Translations under genes and position numbers: made by a program
Part shown: positions 46,001-58,600 of the stretch, in pieces
Layout: each line of letters begins with the position of its first letter
Numbering within the stretch: the stretch's first letter is position 1
NCBI GenBank assembly: GCA_036852015.1
Contig: JAANDG010000319.1
Location: 1-64,000 of the forward strand
DNA from: Pelodera strongyloides
Lineage: Eukaryota; Nematoda; Chromadorea; Rhabditida; Rhabditidae
DNA length: 64,000 bases
Reading direction: 5' to 3'
The notes under the pieces: generated by a model
What the model saw: only the letters and a program-made list of their open reading frames with translations
Databases searched by the model: none
Told to the model about the DNA's origin: nothing

Positions 46001-49000
46001 GTCCATTCCGAGAAGCATGTGAATTTCTTTATGCTCGTGCTCTTCTTTGTACTGTATGTTCTTTTCACGGAGGAATTTCCGATCATCACTGCTCAACTTG
46101 TGCGGCTCTATTGCAGTTGTGATTTGCTCCTTTGTCAATAGGAGACACTCGATTTCTTTTCCTTGTGCATCGATAAGAGTGGCTTGAACTTGATCAACCA
46201 TTGTTTGTTTTCGTTCACTTCCGAATAATACAAAATTCTTTTCAATTCCTGCCTTCGTTTTCTCTAGTTGAGGGTCCTCCGCAACATCCTTTCTTATGAA
46301 GCTGTTTTGTGCTCCACTGTCAATCATTGCGTTCACTATGAATGTGCTGTCGGTTCGATTGTCTTTTATTTGCGTCGATGCGATCATTAGCAAGTTATTC
46401 CGTTCTCCTTGGCAGTTATTCTGTCTGCTCTCTTGGTTGCCAAGGCCTTGGTGACTGATTCCGTGTCGGACGTTCTGCTTGATTGTTTTCTTTCGTACAC
46501 ATTATTGTTGTGTGTGCAGCCGAATTACATTTTCTACAGTTGACCTTCGTATGGCAATATTTTGCCATGTGTCCTCTCCGTATACATTTATAGCATCGCT
46601 GTTGCTGTCCCAAAGCTTCTATTTTCGCTGGGATTGTCGTGTGTTGTTTGCACTCTGATGATATGTGACCTTCTTTATCACAAAACACGCAATATGGCTT
46701 ATACGGCTTCTTTTCTTGCCAACTAGGACTTCTTTGTTCATATCTCTGGAATGGTCCACGTCTGTAATCGTATTGTCTGTTACTCTGTTGATACGGACCG
46801 TTATTATTCTCTGATACCTGATTGGGGACTTGTATACTCTGGTCCTGACCGCCTTCTGGGTCCTGCTTATTATATCTGGCGTAATTCCTTGTTGTGAATA
46901 CCGTTGTTTCACTGTCTCGTATTCCTGATGCTTTCGTTGCTGAATCCATTGCTTCTCGTGTTCGGATTATAAATTCAATTTCGTCGAGAACTTCTTGTAT
47001 TATGATGAAATCTGGGTTGATTTTGTTAAGTTCCATCCAAATGGATTTGGGGAACAACTTCTTTACTTCTAGGACCATCAGTTCTGTATCTAGGTTCTGA
47101 TCAAGCCTTCGCAGGCTTGCGAATAGTGATGCTACTTCGTTGAAGGTGTTTCTTAACTGCCATGTTACATCTTGTGCAATTGGTACCTTCCTGAATTTTT
47201 CCCAAATTGCTTGTAGCCTTGTATTCTTGTTACCAAAAGTGCGCTTGAGAGCTTCAATTGCGTCTTCGTACATAGATCCGTCACTTTTATACCTTCTGAC
47301 AATATCTGCTGCTTTGTCAGTGACCGCATTCTTTAATGCGCTAAACTTTATGACGTTCGGACTATTTGTTTGATCAACCATTACTTTAAAAATTTCCCAG
47401 AATTCGTCCCAATTCTCGGGATTTCCGTTGTATGACGGGATTCTAATATCGTGCATAATGTGTTTCAGCATTTCATTGTTACTCTCAGCTCTGATGCTGG
47501 ATATGGTTGATCCTTCTGAATAGTCAATGCTCTCTTCTAGCGATTGACGACTTGCTCTTTGCCCTGTACATACTTCTGCGACCGGTACATTTCTTCTACG
47601 CCTTAGCGGTGGTATTGGGGTTGGATTGTTACGTTCTAGTGGCGACAAATTTTCCACAATTCTGCTACTGTTACCAAACATTGCAAATGATTCTGGTTTG
47701 AGGAGTTCTTTGTTGTACGTTGCGTTAACTTGGGTTCTCAGGTTGTTGTAGGATGCCTGCATGTTTTGGAATTGTTTGACCATTTTACCAATAAGTGTTC
47801 CGTAAGCCTTCTCTTTTTGGTTCAGTATGTGCGTTTCTCCTTCTCTCGCTTCTGGGGTTAGTGTTGCGATCAATGCGTAAGCTATGCCAAATTTTTCATT
47901 CAATTCTTCCGTAGTTATGTGCAAAATGCCTCTTTCGTTCTTCATATTCTGTGCAAATTCTAGGATCTCTCGCTCAGTTCTTAATTCTGGGACATTGGTT
48001 AGTGCGTTTACTTTAGCTTCGTTGTTCAGGTCGTCTTTGAATTGGTCCATTAAAACAGTAATTTGCAACTTTGCCGCGATCAAATCTCTGAAAACAGTCT
48101 CATTCATTCTTTGAGTCATACTTCTCGTCATTCTTCTGGTTGGTTCATCATTATTCTCATCTGATGTCAAAAAGGAAATGTTTCTGTCGTCTTCCGATGG
48201 ATCAGGAGCCATTTTTTCTCCAACTTTTCTACTTTTCGACTTCTCACCGCTCTAATTCCGAGTATTTATTTCAGGCAACTTGTCTCTTTCGAGCACTTGG
48301 TTTGTTTCGTTCTCTTGCGAGAATCAGCTTTGGGGGGCTCTGCACCTGCTCGAAGGTGACGCAACTCAAAGGTTGGGCACGAGTGTTAATAGCGCGTAAA
48401 GCGACTATTGGATCTGAGCGGAAGTAAGAGGGAGATTGTCAGGAGAGAAAATGGTGTATCGAGAAAAGTTGACGGGCAAAATGAGCACTTAAAAAAAATT
48501 ACGGGTAGAATTGAAATAATTAGAGAAAACTGGAGAAAACGCTACGTTAACTATCCTGCCACGCGGGACTATATGTAATTACTAGGCACAACCGTTTGGG
48601 CGGTGCACCATGTGTTGGCTAATGAGTATGATATACAATGTAGAGAAACTTATTGTGTAGAGAACGCTGAACACTGTATGTAAATTGTTTATAAAGGGAC
48701 AATAAAGAGGGTAGGCAAAATATAATAACAAATAAGGCAATGTTATATCTCAACAACTGTGACTGAACGTTGAATGCACCAAGGGGTTGTAAGGAGTCGG
48801 AGCAAGAGCAAGAGCAAGTGCCGACTGGTGATAACGGGGACCTTTTATATCGCAGGTCAATCGGTTGGAATGTATTTGCTTTGTGGTTGTAGGGGCTATC
48901 AAAGGGGGTCATCTTTGCTTAGTGTCCTTGAGAGTACTGTATTCTCGTTTATTGGCGAGGAGCCGAGACAGTGTACGCAACGAAGATTCGTAAAAAACTG

Positions 49001-49653
49001 ACACGCTTTCAAATCCGAATATCAGGCACGGTAAAATGTTCACCTTTCCACCGTATTCAATGGATTGTGTCCATCAGAGCCTCCTACAGCATAGAGACAC
49101 CCATTCAGTACAGATACCGACACTCCCAGTCGTCTGCTGCCCATCGGACACACTCGGGTCCACTGGTTACGCGAGGCATCGTACCTAAAAGAACAAACGA
49201 ATTGAATTAAATTACTCAAAACTCGTGCACAATCCCGTAGTCCAGGAACACGTGAAGGCAGTGTGAGCCGATATACCATAATGCCCAAAACATCACTAAC
49301 TTAATAATCATATTTTAAAATATCAGCATAAATACATGGCTAATTAAAATAAACTCAGTAAGCAAAATAGCACTGATACCAACGGTATGAACTACAAAGT
49401 ACAAAGTACAAACTACAAAGTACAAACCTCTCAACAATATTCAAGCATGATACTCCGTCCTGTCCTCCGACTGCGTACAAGTATCCGTCCAAAACGGCGA
49501 CTCCGACAGAAGTCCGGCAAGTTGAAGTGGGGGCGATGTCACAGCTCCACTGATTTGTCACCGGATCATACCTAAACATTAGATACTTTACAACAAACAT
49601 AATCCTGTTTTCGGCCTCTTCGTTCCCTTATATTTCTCTCTCCCTCTTCCTTC

Positions 49654-49691
<38 letters not shown>

Positions 49692-52600
49692 GTAAAACAT
49701 CTCGTTCCCTAATTCACATTCAGCATTTATCGATAATCACAAATCAAGAATCCTTCTAAAGAACCGTTTCTCGCCGCAACTGCATTTGACACACACGATG
49801 TTTCAGCGCTCATAAATATTTTCAGTTCATGATAAAAGTTACTTCATTGCCCACTTTTGAATTTTGAGACATGATACCCCCAGTATGGAGTATGGATATC
49901 CACCACCATCCATCAAAACGAGCAATCTTTCACAACAATTTACTAAACTAGAATACCCACCTCTCAATACTATTCAAATAACTGGTGCCATCGTGTCCGC
50001 CGACTGCATACAATAATCCATCCAGAACCGCCACACCAACACCACATCTGCAGAAAACGAAATATATTGAGATACGATCCAGTATGGGAGAAGATTATAG
50101 ATAGTTAAAGGGAATATGTAGGCCCTTTTTGAAGTTAAGCTGTATTAATAGAATGCGTGTTGCCCATTAAGGAAACAATAACAACAGTTGTCTACAATTA
50201 CCCACTTAAAAGAAAATCAATTACAAAGCTCGCCTTTTCCATAGTAAACGCTAATTCGGACCCCTTGCATAAATTTGGGTCTGATTGAATAAATTTCAGT
50301 TTAAATCGGCAAATAGCAATATTCAAGATGCAGCGCATTCCAATTTCTTATTTACATATTAAGTCGCCTATTTAAATTAACGTCTGGTATGGAAACGCTA
50401 GTTTCGCTTTTTTTTGCTCATTTTGAGTGCCTACATATTCGCTTTAATGTAGATATTCCAGCATTTACGACTTCCGGGATAAACATCAAAGACACAGATG
50501 TAAAATTGTCTTTCCTGCCAACGTTTCGTCATTACGACATCATCAGGGCGGAATGATTAATGATTACCTCAAACTTGGGTAACTAAACCATTCGTTTATT
50601 CACGAAATATATTCAAGACAGCTTATTCACAAAGGGTGGATGCTTTACCGTAATGTCCGTAATAGACAATTACCCCGCACAACGTACAGTGGCAACAATG
50701 GACATCAAAGAACAAACTACAAAGAATTTAAACGAGAAAATTCAATCAATACTCACTCAATCAATTAATCAATAAATAACCGACCTTCTCTTACTCATCG
50801 GGGCCACACATTCCCATACGGGCAGTGCCCTCCCTGGATGTAGTCTTTCTGCTGAAGCAATCGCATCTCCACTACACCAACCGCCGACTGGAAAGAAATT
50901 TATAATTGTTAGGTGTTACGATAATATTAGGAAACCTGAACCTGCCAATAACATTGATACCAGCTACTTTGATTTTTCTTTTTCATTATCTACGTCGTTG
51001 CGCTCTTTTAATGACTATAATTTTAAATACGCAAAATATTGGAAAGGAATATAATCATACAACACATAAATAAAACACAAGTAAATTCAACATATTCTTA
51101 TGAGAATCTTAATGTTTCACGGGTAGCATATGACTCGGCAAACTCATTGTCAATTGTTTCAAGTCGCATAATAAGATGGAAAACCTTATGAAAAGTAAGC
51201 CAACCTGCATATAGAACCTCTCCATAGTTTGTGGGCCTTCGAGGACGAGTCCTTGGTCCTTGCATATGGACCCGTTCCATGGGCAGTAGAAGGTAGTTCT
51301 AAAAAGAATTAAATATTTAAAAGTCCTATGCCTAAGTAAAGATACGGTAACGTTACTGTCTCTATAACTCTCCAAACTGTGACCACAGTCGGCCGGTATT
51401 CGGCGACATTGATATACCGAATTATCAAAAATACAATTAACTTGAAGGACTTGTGTTTGTAAAAAGCATAGTTTTTAAAAGCCGTGTTACCCCGAATACC
51501 ACGCTGAACAAGCAAAGTAAGGAAATAAATTCATCCAACAGCGAAATTCCGGCCGGTTTTTGAAACGCATCGTGTACAACTGAATTCTTACGTATTTACG
51601 CTCAGTTACTCGAATTTAGCGCGATTTTTTATTCTAATTATTGTTCAGTTGCACAAGCTACATAAAAATGCTGGTGAAATCGATGTTTTTAACTAATAAT
51701 GGAAATATTAAGCATACACATTTTCAAGACATAACAAACTTATAAACAAACCTTAGCCTCATCGACCAAATCTCGGCAAGCCGCATCCGCTTTCACTAAC
51801 GCATCCTCCGATACAGTACTCACAAGGAACTTTGGATTGCATAAGGGGAGACGGACGTGCTCGAGAACCTGCAAATAATTATGATAATTAATTAACAAAA
51901 TACTAATTAGCCATTCAATTCAATTAATTACATCGGCACTTCTGCTTTGCAAAGTGCAACGCTTTAACGGTTTGACTTAAAATATAGGTTTTTTAGTACC
52001 CGCACAAATTAGCTACGCTACACATTCTTGTATCAATCCAAACCCATTACTTCATTTTTGCCCACAACAAAACACCTGAAACTTTCCCTCACGCGCCCTA
52101 CCGTTAAAAGCTAGTAGATTAAACAGTACATTTGTCCTAAGCAAACAATCAACCCAATTAAGTTTTGCTATACTTATTCGTTTGCACCCAAACCCCTTTA
52201 ACGCCCTTATCAAGGTAAACAAAGCACACATTGTTTGTTGCAACTCTACAAACTAATAAACTGGTGGTCAGCGCGTGATTAATAAACAATAAGTCTAAGA
52301 GGATCCACAAATATGCAACACGGAATACTGTAAACAAAAACAAAAATGAAAGGGACCCGCGTTCCGTTCCAAAGCTTATTCATAAATTAACCAAAAACAA
52401 AACAATACTCACATCTCACCCCAATTAATGAGCAATGCTTTACATTAACTAAAATGACAAATGACTCGTCAACTATAACAGGTAATGACGAATAAAAACA
52501 GAACTGCTATGCTACATACAAATAAATTCAATACATCCGTAAAATAAAAAGAAAGCATTTAAATTTAATTAGTAAGGCATTTGCTAGCGGCACACGAACG

Positions 52601-55600
52601 CAAATTTACGTTACGGTCAAAAACAAGTTTTAAGAATATATAAATAAAAATGTCAACTCCAAATAAATATCCCCTCAAAACTCCAATGCAACGCGTTCGA
52701 AACATAACAAATAAATGCAATAAGTGAACTGATGATCAGTAAACTATGTGAAGGTTACCTCAGTTCGAAACCCTGCCCTGCCTAACAGCAGATCCTGACC
52801 TTATATATTTACAAAAACGTCATGCTTGGACCACGTCACTATTATTCATAATTAACATTTTGGAATATTTCAGAGGTTCATCTAAATACCCAATTCCCTT
52901 CCAACTTTCAAACCGCAAAACATGACTTATAGCCCATCACTCTTTTGTTTACGGCTTATTCACAAAAGGAGCGTCTCTGTCGAAATACCATTAAAGACTA
53001 GAGCCTGTTGCTGGAGGCTTGACCCCGGACGGGACGGTAAAAGTAAATATTAGTAATACCATCATCACAAAAATAAATAGTCCCTTCGATAAGACAATAA
53101 CCCTCCCCTTTATAAGAATGTGTCCATACTTTCAACGTTCACACCGATACGAGTATCATCCCATAACAGTCCAACCAGAAACAAAACGATTATACTATAT
53201 ATAGTATCATTAATTTGTTAAATATTCTCATTCATATTAAGTTCAATAAAACGTATTTTAATACTAATCAGCACTTTACTGTTACATATATAGATTTATT
53301 ACTTGGAAGCTTATTATTTATATGAGTTACACATTACAATCATGTTCAGTTTTTGTTTCAATGCAGAAAATATGCAGATGTAGAAGTAGCTCAACATGCC
53401 ATGTAAAACCAGTGCACTGCTTGAGCTTGAGCTTGCGCCTTTCCTACTGTTCATTTCTCATACTATTTGATTGATTGCTTGACGTCTCTGTTTTTTTAAT
53501 ATAATATCAAATGTGTTTTACATCAGATGTTTCTGTTTTTGTTCGTTTTTATATGAAATTAAACCAGCGCTGCTAATAAATATACTGTAAAATCTTTCAT
53601 TCAGATGACCCTCGAAGAACTGCAAACGACAATTCGCACATTACGGTTAGTTCTTCTTTATAAGGTCATTCATCCTCAATTCCTCAAGTATTGGTAAAAG
53701 GTAAAACCAAAACATTAACATTTAAAAAAAATTTACATTTTAAACATAAACTTGTATGCATCCCTGTCAAGTCAATCCACTACTTTTCAAGCCATTATCA
53801 CAACAGTCTCTCACATGCTCACTTTTCTAACTCTCACATTTACTTCAAATTTGAATACCTTATACCGAAAAATGAATCATATTCTACATACCTACTAATC
53901 AATCACAAAATTCTACGAATTCCAAAAATTACCGCAAAAACAGGTTGTAAATTCTTGTCGAGCGATAATTTATCAGTTATTGACGGATAAGAAAAAAAGA
54001 AACGAATAACGCCCAGCACTTCCTTCCTCCATTAAATTATAAATAATCCTCCCGGCACAAACAACCATGCAAGCAAGTTCATAAACACAGAAAACAGAAT
54101 CCTTAAATCTAATAACTAAATCACTACTCCCTACTAAATACTTAACCTAAAACCACCTTCAGACCGTAGCGTTTGGTTAGCGCTGAATTACTCGTTACAG
54201 ACAAAAAGTTACTAGGGAACACTTTTATCTTTCGTCAACCCCGATTCCGATACCGAACAAAAACTCTGATTTGTCACTCTTTCCCTTCCATCCGGAAACA
54301 TTCAGATTAAGTACAGAAAAAAACGGCTCCAGACCGTCTGCGTCTACTCACCAAGATAATCGTGAGCAATTCACAAGAACACCACTTACACAACACAAAC
54401 AACTTATAATTAGACTGTAGTAAAATACAAACTACAGTGAATTACAATTGCGTAGATCATAAAGCCGGGTTCGGCGTTATAGTAGCACTACAATTATGGT
54501 CACTAAAGCACAACTACAAACCGTTTAGACCAGTGAGCCGTTTATGTTCACATTCTGTGCCCCTCGGCTCGGTGTTCAACTATGAAGGCGAACTACTCGA
54601 CATAGACGATGACGATGTCGCCCTCCAGATATACCTCCAACTCCTGCACTCGGACCTACAGTTTGGAGCACCCGTGCTCCCGGGAAGTAATGAGCGGACT
54701 CCCAGGTACCGTAATAATCAGTTGACTTATGACTTGTTAGAATGAATGAGTTATGCTAGTGTGAGGTATGATATTAATCCAGTAATACAGTGGAATTGGA
54801 CTGTAATCAATTGACTTATGACGCATGAGTTATGCTAGTGTGACGTGTGATATTAATACAGTAATATAGTGGAATTGGTGTCTTCCCATACACATTTTAG
54901 CTCAAATAGTATTCAAATTGACTGATGAATAACCGAAATCTTGAAAAAAAAGATCATCTGTTGAACTGAATAACTAGTACAACCTCAAGTCACAAATTTG
55001 AGAGTCCATACTCCACAGACAAATTCCAAAAGTAATATCATTAAAAAAACTGTTTTTTATTTCTACTGTTTTAGTCGCTATCTTCTCGCACTAATCGGCG
55101 AAACAATGAACAGCTACTCATTTGTTGAGCACATTTTCTCCGACTACGGAAAGGTCAGTCAGTTTTTGTTTACTTAAAGCGAAATACCGGCCGGTTTTTG
55201 GAACGTATCTCAAGTAGTTGCATTCCTATGCATATATGCAACGTGGGGTCTAATTGGGGTCTGGTTTTTATTCTAATTTTTGCTCATTTGCATATGATGC
55301 ATAAGAAAGCAGGTGTACGCAGTGCGTTTCAAAAACCGGCCGGTATTTCTCTTTAACCACTACTGATAATAAGAAGTACCAATATCATAAGAACAATATT
55401 AAATCATTCAATGCGCATCATTCGCCGACGCTATTCGCCAAAAAAAACAGAACAAGTCAACACGATAAAATAGACGATTAAAATGTGACAAACTACCCAA
55501 GTTTATTACTGAACCTAGCCTCCAACTCCACAACATTAATTGAGGCCATGAAACATTGCGGAAATCTTATGTCTCCGGTATATGTAAAGCACCAAGTCCC

Positions 55601-58600
55601 CCACCCAATAAATCAATAAATGTTAAAAGTTGCAGATTGATAGCATATGCCTGAAGAAGAAATACTCACAGCACGGATACGCTTTGATCAAGTTTGAAAA
55701 CACAAACGACGCTATTTCCGTAGGTTCAAGATCAATTCAACTAACTGGTCCTAACAGATGATATTGAAAAGCCAAAATAGTGCAGCAAAAACACCGATTT
55801 ACATATGCGATATGCTTCTAAATTTCTAAAAAATGCGGACATTTTTTAATATATTAATATATATTACATTAAAATAATAAAAAATATTTACATATGCTTC
55901 TAAAACTAAAAGGCGGACATAGCCCAATTGGGAAACAAGATACAAAGCAGGAGAATGGAATTTCTACTTGGTCTACTTGGACTTGGACAAGTATTTAGTA
56001 TCGCCAACGGAGAAAGGCAGAGGGCCAACGGCCAACTAAAAAGTTGATTTCAGGCATTTCGGGACTTCAGCTCTCCAACATCAACCACACAACGCAAGAC
56101 CATCAAGTGTTATTACTTTGATCCGAATCACAGGGACAACACGGCCATTATATCACGTTCTCCCTTATCAAACAGTACAACTACACACGCCTCAAGAAGG
56201 AGCATAGGTAAACTTTTACCTGATAATCTAATAACCTATAATCTATAAATGTGTTGATTATCAAAGCATCCATCCTTATAGGATTCTATTCAACCAACAA
56301 ATCTTACAAATCGAAAACGAAAAAAAATTACTTTATTTCAGATGCGGTACAAAATACAACTCCGCCATCATCTGAAGCACACCCCGAAAATGACAATAAT
56401 ACTACCGCACATCGGCTACAGACTGTTTCCGCTAACACCGAGTCCACAGTACCAGTTTCACAGACTACCGTACAACCTACAGTGCTCTCAAACCTGCGGC
56501 CACCCACGCCAACTCCCACACCCACGTCAACCAGTGATGAACCTGCTCAACCGCATCCCATTCCCAGAATCACTCACCGACTACCCAACTCTAACAGACC
56601 CACTCAATCAGGTATTCATTTTTATTTCGAATCACTCTTTCAATTCTTGTTTCAAAACTAAATAACTAACAGCGCGTGCGTATGTTGTTTTTACCGTCAT
56701 GCTGAATGGTGACTGCAAATTATCATATACTCATTCAGTCAACAAAAAATTCAGAAGTTGCCCCAAGACTGCCCACAGGAACACTACAGTGGTTGATTGC
56801 TCGGTTTCAGAATGGTATGTCTACCAATTATATGCAAATTAGCCTAAATCACCTCCCGACGAAGGCTTGTACCATATCCCCAAGGTTTTGAGATGGGGAC
56901 CCTATTTATGCCCCGTGTCTACTAATGTATATTCAATATTAAACCCAACGAGTTTCTCTGTCTATTAAGTCCTTTCAAGGAACGGAAAATGATTTTTTTT
57001 TAATAAATGCTTAGAGATAAATGACAAAGGTTCTCAAGCAGCCACGCCCATTCTATTCAGATTTGCTCCAGAAAGCTAAGACCCAAAATTTAGGCGGATC
57101 AGCATCACTACCAGGATCGGTAACCCCCGCTCCCACAGAAGAAGCGCATAGAATGCCGAACTCTGACACCTCCACAGACGATCCCCTACCCTCTACATGC
57201 AAGATATGCCTCACCTATCAAGTCGAAATTGCTTTCAGGTAAAGTACAAAAAGTTACAGTTTTTACTTAAAATACGGTGCCAAATAATAAAGTGTTACAC
57301 ACGTAAAAAAGTAACAATTTTACTTACTACCAAGTCAAAGCTAGATGCATGTCCAAAAAAAAAACATTCTGTCACCTAGGCTAAAAGTGAAGTAAGTTTC
57401 GTGAAAGACAGCGAATTTACAAAACTGAAACTGGTCTTCTACGTAGCCTATCTAAACGCCGATTAAAAATATGAAATATGAAGCACCTACGTTTTTGCAA
57501 AGCCTCTTTCTACAGCCACATCATCGCAACAGAATTTACTTTCGATGTTTTCATAAGGGCGCATTCGAGTTGGGCAAAATGCGCAAATTTCGCGAAATAA
57601 ACAGTTTGAGTTGATAGGGCGAGAGATTGTTGACAAATAAGAGGGCCCAGGAAAAAATATTTCCAAGACTCTGCGTCTCATATGAGCGGGATATTTCGCA
57701 GCGCGCTAACACTGGCTAACAGTGAACTCGAACTGCTTATTTCGCGAAATGTATGCATTTTGCCCAACTGGAATGCGCCCTAAGCAAACCCATGACTAAT
57801 CTGATAATTCAGATGCGGTCACGTAGTGTGCAGCCACTGCGAGGAAAGGCTTCAAGAGTGCGCAATGTGCCGTGGAACGACAATAGACCAAAGAAGAATC
57901 TATTTACAATAAGAAATAAGTCTGCGTCAACCTAACCCGTTACCTGTCTAACTTAAAGCGAAATACTGGCCGGTTTTTGAAACGCATCGTGTACTCGCTG
58001 CTTTCTTATGCTTCATATGCAAATGAGCGTAAATTTGAATAAAAAATAGACCCCAATAGACCCCTTTTAGCATAATTGCATAAGAATGCGGATATTTGAG
58101 GTGCGTTTCAAAAACCGGCTGGTATTTCGCTTTAACCTTTGCAAAAAAGACCTTTAACTATTAACTAACTTTAGAAAGCGTTAATATTAGGACCCTAAAG
58201 CTAAAGCACTGAACACAATTAAAGTAGACCCAGTTTAGCTCTTACTTATCCAATTCCTAGAAATAAGCACAACTAACTTGCATAGCTTTATTATTATTAT
58301 TATTAACTCTTTACGCTAACTAAGCAAGCGCATATGTACATTTATGTAGATGTAGCTTGAAACTACCACTTGCCACGTCGCCGTTGGTTTTGCTTTACGT
58401 ATTTGCCTTCTTATCTTATCAATCAGTTATTAGAGACAAGACAATAGACAATAGGATATGTATTTAAATGAATCCCAAGCTTTCAACATGATACTCCGCC
58501 GTTCTTTCGTTTACTATTCGTTTTAGTATTATTGAATTGAGTTGCAATAAAGTACCATACAAAAAGATGGGAGGCTAGTTCACTTTCTCAAATATTAAAA

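Larger units (their letters stand above)
39069..48970 (-). mobile_element. BEL/Pao-type LTR retrotransposon with env, pol-deleted (9.9 kb)
   Basis: Two 360-bp LTRs flank gag, protease and env-like frames, all on the minus strand. The element is inserted in kel-20 intron 13, same orientation as the host gene, with a GTGTA duplication. Superfamily call: the gag carries the conserved region seen in BEL/Pao gags (DUF1759-type) and the protease is of the DUF1758 type. I find no reverse transcriptase (no Y-x-D-D block), RNase H or integrase core in any frame, so it cannot copy itself alone. LTRs appear identical by translated comparison, implying recent insertion with help from another element. Confidence 0.92.

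Noticed and set aside
50505..50560. Phrase TTTCGTCATTACGACATCATCAGG as a regulatory site
   Set aside because: It resembles a fragment of a dispersed repeat and has no second copy here; nothing supports a function.
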